DNA of 7,258 nt from Candidatus Anderseniibacteriota bacterium (GCA_003229735.1 QIFI01000078.1:1-7258), one strand, 5' to 3'. Shown: positions 1 through 5,810, counted from the first letter of the stretch. Made by a program: numbers and translations. The notes: generated by a model not told the origin, from the sequence alone.

Positions 1-509
1 CCAAACCCATCACCACCCCAATTAACCAACTCAACTTTACCGTTGGCATTTTAGCCACACCCCAAACCACTAAATCAAAATCATATACTCGCGAGATACA
101 TAAACGGAATCAGTCGATTCGGGTGATTGAGCAACCCTGCCCCCATCTCGCCCCGCTGATTGAAAATGGCGAAACCAAACAATTCAACACCGAAGCAATC
201 AAGTGTCTCTCCAACCTGGAGAACCGGATAGGGGGGGATACATATCACGCCATCCTGCTGGGCTGTACCCATTATTCGCTCATCATCGACATCATCAAAC
301 AAAACCTGCCAGCCCATATTAAAGTCTATGATCAAGCCTCTCTAGTCGCTCAAAGCCTGGCCGATTATCTGCACCGGCATCCGGAATTTAAGAATCCATC
401 AGGAAAATCATGTGTCTACCTCACCACCGGCCATCCCGACCTGGTTTCCCGGCAGGCAAAAACGCTTATGAAACACAACTATACTTTTAATCATGTAGAT
501 ATAGAATAA
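1..509 (+). CDS. murI: Glutamate racemase, C-terminal part (5' end outside the window)
   Basis: Glutamate racemase interconverts L- and D-glutamate in the cytoplasm, supplying D-glutamate for peptidoglycan. The reading frame is open from base 3 and gives 168 residues, so about 100 N-terminal residues of a typical 260-270 residue enzyme, including the first catalytic cysteine, lie left of the window. Visible family signatures are VGILATPQTT near the start, the EQPCPHLAPLIE segment, and GCTHYSLI, whose cysteine (codon 264-266) corresponds to the second catalytic cysteine and lies next to the conserved Thr-His. A GTG at 123 is not the start, because conserved racemase sequence continues upstream of it. 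The gene ends with TAA at 507-509, five bases before a hairpin repeat. An aspartate racemase of the same superfamily is the main alternative, but the GCTHY context favours MurI. Confidence 0.93.
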   Translation, partial: KPITTPINQLNFTVGILATPQTTKSKSYTREIHKRNQSIRVIEQPCPHLAPLIENGETKQFNTEAIKCLSNLENRIGGDTYHAILLGCTHYSLIIDIIKQNLPAHIKVYDQASLVAQSLADYLHRHPEFKNPSGKSCVYLTTGHPDLVSRQAKTLMKHNYTFNHVDIE

Positions 510-514
510 ATGAA

Positions 515-574
515 GTAATCGCCCACAGGTTAAATAGAGACATTCTCCCTTCTCCCTACGCATAGGGAGAAGGG
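515..574 (+). repeat. Dispersed hairpin repeat, copy 1
   Basis: The left arm at 515-534 reads GTAATCGCCCACAGGTTAAA and matches the copy at 5098-5117 at 18 of 20 positions. It is followed by CTCCCTTCTCCCT at 545-557, identical in both copies. The hairpin is a perfect 12-bp inverted repeat: CCCTTCTCCCTA at 547-558, loop CGCA, TAGGGAGAAGGG at 563-574. No T-run follows on either strand, so an intrinsic terminator is unlikely despite the position five bases after the murI stop. CCCTTCTCCC-type hairpins followed by GGGGATGAGGG recur in intergenic regions of many bacteria. I infer a REP-like or MITE-like element of this genome. Confidence 0.8.
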
Positions 575-577
575 CCG

Positions 578-618
578 GGGATGAGGGTCGCTTATCTGGC
601 TATATATAACCTCATCCC
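578..618 (+). repeat. Second inverted repeat adjoining repeat copy 1
   Basis: GGGATGAGG at 578-586 pairs perfectly with CCTCATCCC at 610-618 across a 23-base AT-rich loop that contains TATATATAA at 601-609. It starts four bases after the 12-bp hairpin and may be the right part of the same element. The copy at 5098-5149 lacks it. It lies in the leader or promoter region of the ThiF-like gene and could affect its expression, but that is inference. Confidence 0.55.
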
Positions 619-635
619 AACCCGTGGGTGGCTAC

Positions 636-641
636 TATAAA
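636..641 (+). promoter_or_regulatory. Candidate -10 box for the ThiF-like gene (leaderless start)
   Basis: TATAAAAG begins here and the ATG follows at 651, leaving nine bases between the hexamer and the start codon. There is no Shine-Dalgarno sequence in between and no recognisable -35 box 17 bases upstream. The same TATAAAAG-N7-ATG arrangement precedes the ankyrin gene at 5820. Confidence 0.4.
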
Positions 642-650
642 AGACCATCT

Positions 651-1874
651 ATGCCCAATAACTTATCCAAAAAATTAAAACCAGACGGGAAACTCCCCGC
701 GCCCGAACCCGCCATCTTCAATCTGGCCGCGCGGCGCGATCGGACCCGGGTGAATAAATTGTTAAAACATAAGCCCCGCGTTATTGATACCTATGATCAG
801 CAGCTAAAAGAACTCTTTATTCTGCGAAATCCCGCGCTGCATATTACCTCGTCTAAATTCAAACAAAAATTCGCGGACTTTCAGAAAGAAACCCTGACCG
901 GACAGGAATCCTGGCAAGCCGGCCGCTGGATATATTTATCCTGGCGCCACACCCTTATTCACCTTCTGGAAGACAAAGATTATCAAACTGTCCGCACCGG
1001 CCGCAATCGCCATCTTATCACGCCAAACGAGCAGGAAATTTTCTATAACAGCACCATTGGTATCGCTGGCCTGTCTGTCGGCAATAGCATCGCCCTATCG
1101 ATTGTTCTATCTGGCGGAGGCAGGCATATAAAATTAGCTGATCCGGACACCCTGGAATTAACTAACATCAACCGGATTAGAACCAGCCTTACCGAAATTA
1201 CCGAACCTAAAGTATATCTCACTGCCCGTCAAATTTATGAACTGGATCCTTACGCCGATATCCAATTATTCACCGCCGGAATAACTTCTAAGAATATCAA
1301 TGATTTCTGCCATGACCTGGACATAATCATTGACGAAATTGATAATTTACCCATCAAAATAGAATTAAGAAAACAAGCCAGGAAACATAAAATTCCCCTG
1401 GTCATGGCCACTGATAACGGAGACAGTGGTATTATTGATATCGAAAGACACGACCAGTCATCTGACATCAAGTTTTTCCACGGCCGGGCTGGACCTGATA
1501 TCGAACAGCAAGTTAAACAGCCTCTGCCTCCGCCGGTAGTCGGCCGGATAATCGGTGAAAAACTCATTGGCTATGATTTAATTGAGCCCCGCCTGCAAAA
1601 GTCTCTGCTGGAAATCGGCCAGACCATTCCCACCTGGCCCCAGCTCGGCACGACCACTCTCCTCAATGGCGCGGCCGTGGCCGTCGCTATCCGCCGCATC
1701 CTGACCAACCAACCGGTTATTAATAATCGCGCCGTCTTGTCCTTGTCTTCATGGCTGATTCCGGATTACAACCACGCCGAAACCGTTAAACAACGTACCG
1801 CCTCCACCCAGGAATTTTCTAAGCAATATGAAAACAATATCGAAGCATTTCTTAAACTAGGCCGTCAGGACTAA
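651..1874 (+). CDS. ThiF/E1-like adenylyltransferase with N-terminal extension
   Basis: This 407-residue protein belongs to the E1/ThiF/MoeB superfamily, whose members adenylate a C-terminal carboxylate or a small acid using ATP. The Rossmann-type domain starts near residue 135. GLSVGN (140-145) is the nucleotide loop, LADPDTLELTNINR (162-175) carries the acidic pair and the Asn-Arg, Lys187 matches the ATP-contacting lysine, and IIDEIDN (226-232) matches the Mg-binding aspartate region. Residues 1-130 form an extension with VIDTYDQQLKELFILRNP, resembling the N-terminal part I recall from long ThiF proteins of uncertain function. There is only one cysteine (Cys220), in a position unlike the E1 catalytic cysteine, and no CxxC zinc pairs. 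This suggests adenylation without thioester transfer. No ubiquitin-like, ThiS or MoaD partner is nearby. ATG 651 is preferred over GTG 624, which lies in repeat-associated sequence. Substrate unknown. Confidence 0.85.
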   Translation: MPNNLSKKLKPDGKLPAPEPAIFNLAARRDRTRVNKLLKHKPRVIDTYDQQLKELFILRNPALHITSSKFKQKFADFQKETLTGQESWQAGRWIYLSWRHTLIHLLEDKDYQTVRTGRNRHLITPNEQEIFYNSTIGIAGLSVGNSIALSIVLSGGGRHIKLADPDTLELTNINRIRTSLTEITEPKVYLTARQIYELDPYADIQLFTAGITSKNINDFCHDLDIIIDEIDNLPIKIELRKQARKHKIPLVMATDNGDSGIIDIERHDQSSDIKFFHGRAGPDIEQQVKQPLPPPVVGRIIGEKLIGYDLIEPRLQKSLLEIGQTIPTWPQLGTTTLLNGAAVAVAIRRILTNQPVINNRAVLSLSSWLIPDYNHAETVKQRTASTQEFSKQYENNIEAFLKLGRQD

Positions 1875-1898
1875 AAAGATAAAAGTAGACCAAACAAA

Positions 1899-2606
1899 CT
1901 ATTTTGCGGTGGTGCCTTGGCTCTCAAGCAATAATTTCAACTGCCATATAGTTTCGGACTTCAATTTTGCTTTCACCCAATCTTTTTGGCTGGTTGTTAG
2001 AAGTTCACCAACACCAACCAGAATTCTTCGATTGTTCATTTTATCCAGGGCATCAATATTTTTTTGTAACAGTTCTCCAAATGACATTTTTGCTCTGTTT
2101 TCCACGATTTCACGATTGATCGGCCAATCATTTTGCAGAAAAAACCAGACATCATAAATATCACGACTCGTTCTTTCCATCCTCTCATACATTGCCATCA
2201 ATTTATGAGCAAACATATCTTGCCGGCGCATAACCAGCATGGAAATACCGAGATAAGTTCTAATTTCATATTCAGAACCAAATTGCCTGCGATTAATTTC
2301 AACTTTAACATTATGCGCCGCCTCCGCGTATGACAGCACAATAATCACCGTGTTTCTTTTACTTCTCGCCTCCTTTATTTTTCCATAATTACTAACAATA
2401 CCCTTAACTCTATCAAAAACATATTCCTCCTTAGCCATATCCAATAGATCAAAATCAAGATCAAGTGAAAAACGGCCTAAGCCATAAAACACATAAGCAG
2501 CCGTTCCACCCTTGAACCCTAATCGGGGAGCTATAGTCGTATCAGAATAAATATCTTTAAGAATTTGCATCAGTATTTTTTTGTGTAATGCCGTATCTAA
2601 GGACAT
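1899..2606 (-). CDS. AbiEii-like nucleotidyltransferase toxin of a type IV toxin-antitoxin pair
   Basis: The 235-residue product has the motifs of the AbiEii/DUF1814 nucleotidyltransferase family. They are KGGTA (32-36) followed by RFSLDLDFDLL (45-55) with the metal-binding Asp49 and Asp51, KVEI (101-104), AHKLMA (133-138), and RDIYDVWFFL (148-157). Characterised relatives are toxins that transfer nucleotides, for MenT-type enzymes onto tRNA 3' ends, and arrest growth; some AbiE systems give phage resistance. The start ATG at 2606-2604 lies inside the end of the upstream antitoxin-like gene, a 10-base overlap that indicates translational coupling. Only a weak GAGAG precedes it. All catalytic motifs appear intact, so the toxin is probably active. 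The gene converges on the ThiF-like gene with 24 bases between stops and no visible terminator. Both genes of the pair look more AT-rich than their neighbours, consistent with acquisition (not computed). Confidence 0.87.
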   Translation of the reverse strand: MSLDTALHKKILMQILKDIYSDTTIAPRLGFKGGTAAYVFYGLGRFSLDLDFDLLDMAKEEYVFDRVKGIVSNYGKIKEARSKRNTVIIVLSYAEAAHNVKVEINRRQFGSEYEIRTYLGISMLVMRRQDMFAHKLMAMYERMERTSRDIYDVWFFLQNDWPINREIVENRAKMSFGELLQKNIDALDKMNNRRILVGVGELLTTSQKDWVKAKLKSETIWQLKLLLESQGTTAK

Positions 2607-3163
2607 AACTCTCTGACTTTTTCCGCCATCCTTTTGTTGTTATACATAGGCAGCATAGCCAAAATCTTATCCCAATTCAAAACAGACAAATTATCAAAAT
2701 AATAATCCTTATGAATATAAATCATATCCAGGAAAGCTCTTTCTTTAGTAGCGATAGAGCGCTCATCTTTTATATCAATGCCATCATGGTTCACTAAAAC
2801 AACATCTTTTATTTTCCTGAAAGAATACTTCTGACCATCACAAACAACATCCCGCGTTAAATAAGAGGCCACAAAAATCTGGTTGTAATACTGAAAATTA
2901 ATTCCGGCCTGCGCCAAAACAGTCTCAAAGCTAACATAAGCCGGAGTAAAAATTCTGGCGGCCAACTCCAGTTTATCGTAGTTCTTATCCTTGGCATAGA
3001 TTCCCTTGCGTATCCGATACAATTGGCCGCTTTTAACATAGTAATTAACCCTAACTCGGGCCGCGTCTATCCCCGCGTCACCCCACAACAAGACAATATC
3101 CTTAAAGGTAAAGACAGTTTTCTTCGACCGCAAAATCGCTGAAATATACTCACCTTTTTTCAT
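2597..3163 (-). CDS. AbiEi-like winged-helix antitoxin/repressor
   Basis: This 188-residue protein is the expected partner of the AbiEii-like toxin that follows it. An N-terminal winged-helix region occupies about residues 5-60 and includes FTFKDIVLLWG and the wing-like SGQLYRIRKGIYA (45-57), a typical start of AbiEi_4-type proteins. The rest (TPAYVSFETVLAQAGI at 73-88, IATKERAFLDMIYI at 137-150) matches the pattern of the AbiEi C-terminal domain, which in studied systems is needed for toxin neutralisation. AbiEi proteins repress their own operon through inverted repeats; a palindrome over the probable promoter is visible at 3197-3214. I chose ATG at 3163-3161. An in-frame TTG at 3175 would add four residues but has nothing to recommend it. 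No Shine-Dalgarno is present. Assignment rests on the pairing and domain pattern more than on long identity. Confidence 0.83.
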   Translation of the reverse strand: MKKGEYISAILRSKKTVFTFKDIVLLWGDAGIDAARVRVNYYVKSGQLYRIRKGIYAKDKNYDKLELAARIFTPAYVSFETVLAQAGINFQYYNQIFVASYLTRDVVCDGQKYSFRKIKDVVLVNHDGIDIKDERSIATKERAFLDMIYIHKDYYFDNLSVLNWDKILAMLPMYNNKRMAEKVRELCP

Positions 3164-3166
3164 ATT

Positions 3167-3200
3167 ATAAACCAAACATTAGCATAAACCACACATTTAG
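3167..3200 (-). repeat. Imperfect tandem direct repeat in the AbiE leader
   Basis: On the plus strand, ATAAACCAAACATTAG (3167-3182) and ATAAACCACACATTTAG (3184-3200) differ by one substitution and one inserted T, with a 17-base period. They lie between the likely promoter and the ATG of the AbiEi-like gene. The second unit runs into the palindrome at 3197-3214. They could be additional binding sites for the winged-helix protein. Confidence 0.6.
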
Positions 3201-3214
3201 TTTATATCAACTAA
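3197..3214 (-). promoter_or_regulatory. Candidate AbiEi operator palindrome
   Basis: TTAGTT (3197-3202) and AACTAA (3209-3214) form a perfect 6-bp inverted repeat with a TATATC centre, overlapping the likely -10 box at 3201-3206. AbiEi antitoxins studied elsewhere bind inverted repeats in their own promoters, so an autoregulatory operator is a reasonable reading. No binding evidence exists here. Confidence 0.5.
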
Positions 3215-3227
3215 CAAATAATGTCAA
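3201..3227 (-). promoter_or_regulatory. Candidate promoter of the AbiE operon
   Basis: Read on the minus strand, a perfect TTGACA (plus 3222-3227) precedes TATAAA (plus 3201-3206) with a 15-base spacer, two shorter than ideal. Transcription would start near 3194, giving a leader of about 30 bases before ATG 3163. A second TATAAT (plus 3164-3169) directly abuts the ATG and is too close to serve that start. Confidence 0.5.
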
Positions 3228-3245
3228 CTTCAAGTCGGTGCATTA

Positions 3246-3317
3246 AGAGCCCAAGCGCATAAACAGAGGACACCTTGAGCGGTACGATAGGGATAACGTA
3301 ATTAATCCTCAAGCTCT
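3246..3317. other. Possible folded element in the AbiE/ammonia-lyase spacer
   Basis: The 177-base spacer 3176-3352 holds no convincing ORF. It contains the AbiE control region and nested short inverted repeats: AGAG (3246-3249) with CTCT (3314-3317), CTTGAG (3274-3279) with CTCAAG (3308-3313), and inside that TACG (3283-3286) with CGTA (3297-3300). There is no T-run, so this is not a normal terminator for the ammonia-lyase gene. An alternative small stem, CAAG 3252-3255 with CTTG 3274-3277, would loop out GCGCAT...GAGGACA, a string partly shared with the hairpin at 5170-5206. Transcription of the region is unproven. Confidence 0.3.
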
Positions 3318-3352
3318 CCAATCAAAACCCTAAGGCATCGTGTAAAAACCTA

Positions 3353-5017
3353 TCACCAAAGCTTATTCTGCAATGTCTTGGGCAGTAAAGAGTTATTTAG
3401 CAAATCAATGGCCACTTTTTCCAGTACTTCCGTATATGACTGATCCTTATCCGCTTGAGGCTTATACCATCTCTGTAATTTTTTGTACACCTGACGAGTT
3501 GCCGTAGATAACGCCTTTTCATTCAACTTGTCTTGTTTCAGACGAATCCAAATAGCCTGTTCAGCCGCCACTCCCTCAACCGCCATTACATACGCCAATA
3601 ACATACTTAACTCCAATCCTTTAGCTGTGGCCTGCATGCCGAATGATACAATATCTTGATTATCGTTATTCGTTGATATTTGATTTACTGATAAAGGAAC
3701 CGCCAAAGCTCTCATTTCCGCGCATATTCCGGCGGCCGTATATTGAGCTCCCTGCAAACCCAGATAAAGCCCTTCAGTTCCCGTAGCCAGAAAATCAGGC
3801 AATCCGGAATGATGGCTTTTAAGCAGCCTGTCAATTCGCGCGTTAGCCGTATTCGCCACGCTGATCATTGCCGTATTCAACGCGTCCGCCGTCACACTGA
3901 TCGGATGACCATGGAAATTAGCTCCATGGAGCTGGGCATCCTGATCAACCAGAAAGACCGGATTATCATCTATCGCGTTAATCTCCACGTTCACACTCTC
4001 TCTGAATAAATGCCACTGGGCCATAATAGGCTGGTAAATTTGTGGTATCGCTCTAAGCGAATACGATCCCCCTTGCAAATCGACATCTCCCTCATAAGTA
4101 GTATGTCCATTACGCTTCATATCATTCTCAATCATTCGCTTCAATTGCGTGTGAGTCAGCGCCAACCGGCTTTCTTTAAGTAAAGCCCCCATCACCGCGG
4201 CTGTTTTCCGTTGATATTTATGCGGTTTTAATTTATGCAGCCTCGCGTCAAATGGTTCTCTCGAAGCCCTTAAGGCTTCGATGCTCAAAGCGCTCACCGC
4301 CAGTGAATTTTCTATTAACCGCTTTGAAAAACGCAAATAAAATGCCCCCAAAGCCGTCATCACCGATGTACCATTAATTAAAGCCAGGCCATCCCGTCCC
4401 CCCAGCTCCACCGCCGATAACTTATATTTAGCCAAAGCCTTCCGCGCTGGCCAGATTGTGGTCCGATCGGGTAAATACATTTCACCTTGACCAGTCAAAG
4501 TTCGAGCCAGGGCGCTTAATGGACCCAAATCACCGCTGGCGCCCATTGAGCCATGAGCCGGAATTACGGGAGTTAAGCCCAATTCCAGCAGCTGATGCAT
4601 CAGCTCAATCACTTTAGGACTCACTCCCGAATATCCCTTGGCCAATGTCAAAAGACGCAAGATTAAAACCGCTCGACAGATCTGATAGGGATATTTCGTT
4701 CCCACATTTGCGCTATGGCTAACAATCAGATTATTCTGCAGTTTCTGCCCTTCCGATGCCGGAATTACATGCTTTATATTCCCTCCAAAACTGGTCGTTA
4801 TCCCGTATACCGCCTGGTTATCTGAAATAAGCTCCTCCGTATACTCTTTTGCCAACTGCACATCCCGCTTCTTATACTGCACATTGCCTTGTCCCACCGC
4901 CGCCTCAACAACTGACTCAAAATCAGCCAACCCATTTGTAGACAAATGATGATTAGTATCTCCCACCCCTAAACGCTCCCCCTCCAAAACAGCTCTAATC
5001 GTATCAATATTACGCAT
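3353..5017 (-). CDS. Aromatic amino acid ammonia-lyase/aminomutase family enzyme (HAL/PAL/TAL, MIO cofactor)
   Basis: At 554 residues the protein has full family length. Members remove ammonia from histidine, phenylalanine or tyrosine, or shift the amino group, using a 4-methylideneimidazole-5-one cofactor formed autocatalytically from Ala-Ser-Gly. That triad is at 160-162 in GSMGASGDLGPLSA. Also present are YGITTSFG (71-78) with the catalytic Tyr71, LINGTS (213-218) with Asn215, YSLR (319-322) with Arg322, NFHG (367-370) and NQD (453-455). The substrate-selecting pair is Ser100-His101, as in histidine ammonia-lyase. However, the glutamate of the histidine-lyase QEDH motif is replaced by Gln in NQDIVSFG, the form found in PAL, TAL and aminomutases. 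The substrate is therefore uncertain. No hut genes or aromatic biosynthesis cluster flank it. The ATG at 5017 lacks a Shine-Dalgarno but has TATAAT eight bases upstream. Confidence 0.9.
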   Translation of the reverse strand: MRNIDTIRAVLEGERLGVGDTNHHLSTNGLADFESVVEAAVGQGNVQYKKRDVQLAKEYTEELISDNQAVYGITTSFGGNIKHVIPASEGQKLQNNLIVSHSANVGTKYPYQICRAVLILRLLTLAKGYSGVSPKVIELMHQLLELGLTPVIPAHGSMGASGDLGPLSALARTLTGQGEMYLPDRTTIWPARKALAKYKLSAVELGGRDGLALINGTSVMTALGAFYLRFSKRLIENSLAVSALSIEALRASREPFDARLHKLKPHKYQRKTAAVMGALLKESRLALTHTQLKRMIENDMKRNGHTTYEGDVDLQGGSYSLRAIPQIYQPIMAQWHLFRESVNVEINAIDDNPVFLVDQDAQLHGANFHGHPISVTADALNTAMISVANTANARIDRLLKSHHSGLPDFLATGTEGLYLGLQGAQYTAAGICAEMRALAVPLSVNQISTNNDNQDIVSFGMQATAKGLELSMLLAYVMAVEGVAAEQAIWIRLKQDKLNEKALSTATRQVYKKLQRWYKPQADKDQSYTEVLEKVAIDLLNNSLLPKTLQNKLW

Positions 5018-5025
5018 GGATGTTA

Positions 5026-5031
5026 ATTATA
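5026..5031 (-). promoter_or_regulatory. Candidate -10 box for the ammonia-lyase gene
   Basis: The minus strand reads TATAAT, then eight bases, then the ATG at 5017. A transcript beginning about seven bases past the box would start at or within a couple of bases of the ATG. No good -35 box is visible at 16-18 bases upstream. Confidence 0.42.
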
Positions 5032-5097
5032 ATAAATAATGCTAATCACAATCATATATCATAAACCATAACCAAATAAAACGCACCCAACAATCTC

Positions 5098-5149
5098 GTA
5101 ACCGCCCACAAGTTAAAGACGTACTCCCTTCTCCCTTTTTTAGGGAGAA
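5098..5149 (+). repeat. Dispersed hairpin repeat, copy 2
   Basis: GTAACCGCCCACAAGTTAAA (5098-5117) matches the arm of copy 1 at 18 of 20 positions. GAC and CTCCCTTCTCCCT (5124-5136) follow, with four fewer spacer bases than in copy 1. The stem is TTCTCCCT (5129-5136) with AGGGAGAA (5142-5149) around a TTTTT loop, so it is shorter than copy 1 but perfect. It sits between the divergent ammonia-lyase and secreted-protein genes. No T-run follows the stem on either strand, so it is not a standard terminator. Confidence 0.78.
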
Positions 5150-5165
5150 AAACCCCAGTCTGCGG

Positions 5166-5171
5166 TATAAT
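5166..5171 (+). promoter_or_regulatory. Candidate -10 box for the accessory cluster
   Basis: A perfect TATAAT lies 16 bases after repeat copy 2 and 53 bases before the ATG at 5225. No -35 box is evident at the normal distance. If used, the start site near 5178 would fall at the base of the hairpin 5170-5206. Confidence 0.42.
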
Positions 5172-5206
5172 AAACATAAGCGCATGCGGAGGACACGCTT
5201 GTTTAT
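5170..5206 (+). repeat. Bulged hairpin with GGAGG in its loop, upstream of the secreted-protein gene
   Basis: ATAAAC (5170-5175) pairs with GTTTAT (5201-5206), and AAGCG (5178-5182) pairs with CGCTT (5196-5200), leaving a two-base bulge and a 13-base loop, CATGCGGAGGACA. The loop displays GGAGG (5188-5192), the best Shine-Dalgarno-like string in the plus-strand leaders, but it is 32 bases from ATG 5225, too far to direct it. Because the left arm overlaps the TATAAT box, the DNA palindrome may matter more than an RNA fold. Confidence 0.45.
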
Positions 5207-5224
5207 CATTCATTCTCAAACTCT

Positions 5225-5803
5225 ATGCCAAAAAGAAGTTTAATACTCAAAAGTAAAATCACAGCCACTCTCCTGGCCTTGGTTATCGGGTTACCGCTCT
5301 ACGCAGCCGCTGATCTTACTGCCGACTTCGGCAAGCGTGTGGAGTATGTACCGCTGGTACGCCACATGATGAGCCAAGTACATTGTTACGACACCGGCAC
5401 TGATGACTGCGAAACCAAATCTCATCTTGGAACCAACTTTACCAAAGAATACACCCTGGGCTTCCTTCTGGACGGCTCCCGTCGCCGGATGAAACACCTG
5501 GGCTTTGAGCCGCTCTACCTCTGTAAATCCCGCGATGATAATGGCGTCATGATGGTCACCGCCGGCACCACCGAAGACGATCCCAAAGACACTTGCCGTG
5601 ATGCCAATTTTCGACCAAAGCGAGCCGGCTACATTTCTCCGACTAATCAAATTGAAGCCCCCTGGCCCCTTTACCGTTGTACCAATCCAGACACCAGCGA
5701 CACTTTACTAACTGATAATCCCGCCGAATGTACCGCCCAGGCATACGACCCAGCCCAACTCCTGGGATATCTCTACGCCGGCGGACCGCTGCCGTTAAGG
5801 TGA
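5225..5803 (+). CDS. Secreted six-cysteine protein with three diverged repeats
   Basis: The 192-residue product starts with a classic Sec signal peptide: basic MPKRSLILKSK, a hydrophobic core of about residues 13-25, and cleavage probably after Ala29 (YAAA|D). The mature part of about 163 residues has six cysteines (54, 62, 100, 124, 152, 169), consistent with three disulfides outside the cytoplasm. They fall into three units, each with PL(V/Y), a cysteine pair and a closing LGF/AGY/LGY: about 42-84, 96-138 and 148-186. Units two and three share PLYxC. This resembles the PLYRC...C...LGY repeats I recall from secreted proteins of myxobacteria and others, related in pattern to DUF5648. No enzymatic motif is seen. 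ATG 5225 is the only start in frame after the stop at 5177 and matches the signal peptide. It heads a probable three-gene operon. Confidence 0.78.
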   Translation: MPKRSLILKSKITATLLALVIGLPLYAAADLTADFGKRVEYVPLVRHMMSQVHCYDTGTDDCETKSHLGTNFTKEYTLGFLLDGSRRRMKHLGFEPLYLCKSRDDNGVMMVTAGTTEDDPKDTCRDANFRPKRAGYISPTNQIEAPWPLYRCTNPDTSDTLLTDNPAECTAQAYDPAQLLGYLYAGGPLPLR

Positions 5804-5804
5804 G

Positions 5805-5810
5805 TATAAA
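5805..5810 (+). promoter_or_regulatory. Candidate -10 box for the ankyrin gene (internal promoter)
   Basis: TATAAAAG starts two bases after the upstream gene's stop, and the ATG is nine bases past the hexamer, as at 636-651. AAGGTGAG at 5797-5804 is Shine-Dalgarno-like but about 15 bases from the ATG. Expression by read-through from the upstream gene is equally possible. Confidence 0.3.

Noticed and set aside
547..574. 12-bp hairpin as the intrinsic terminator of murI
   Set aside because: Position and stem strength fit, but neither strand has a T-run after the stem and a related copy sits between divergent genes, so a repeat element explains it better.
624..650. GTG at 624 as start of the ThiF-like protein
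   Set aside because: It would add nine residues encoded by repeat-associated and promoter-like sequence; ATG 651 follows the TATA box at a spacing seen at other genes.
1250..1567. 105-codon open frame antisense to the ThiF-like gene
   Set aside because: It lies wholly over the conserved E1-like domain and has no domain or translation signal of its own.
3288..3302. TAGGGATAACGTAAT resembles the I-SceI homing site and, loosely, a 23S rRNA segment
   Set aside because: It lacks three bases of the 18-base I-SceI site, there is no endonuclease gene or intron, and surrounding bases do not follow 23S rRNA.
3353..5017. Calling the ammonia-lyase hutH
   Set aside because: No hutU, hutI or hutG nearby and the QEDH glutamate is not conserved, so the histidine-specific symbol is not justified.
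5291..5650. 119-codon open frame on the minus strand inside the secreted-protein gene
   Set aside because: The plus-strand frame has a signal peptide and patterned cysteines; the antisense frame has no start signal or recognisable domain.
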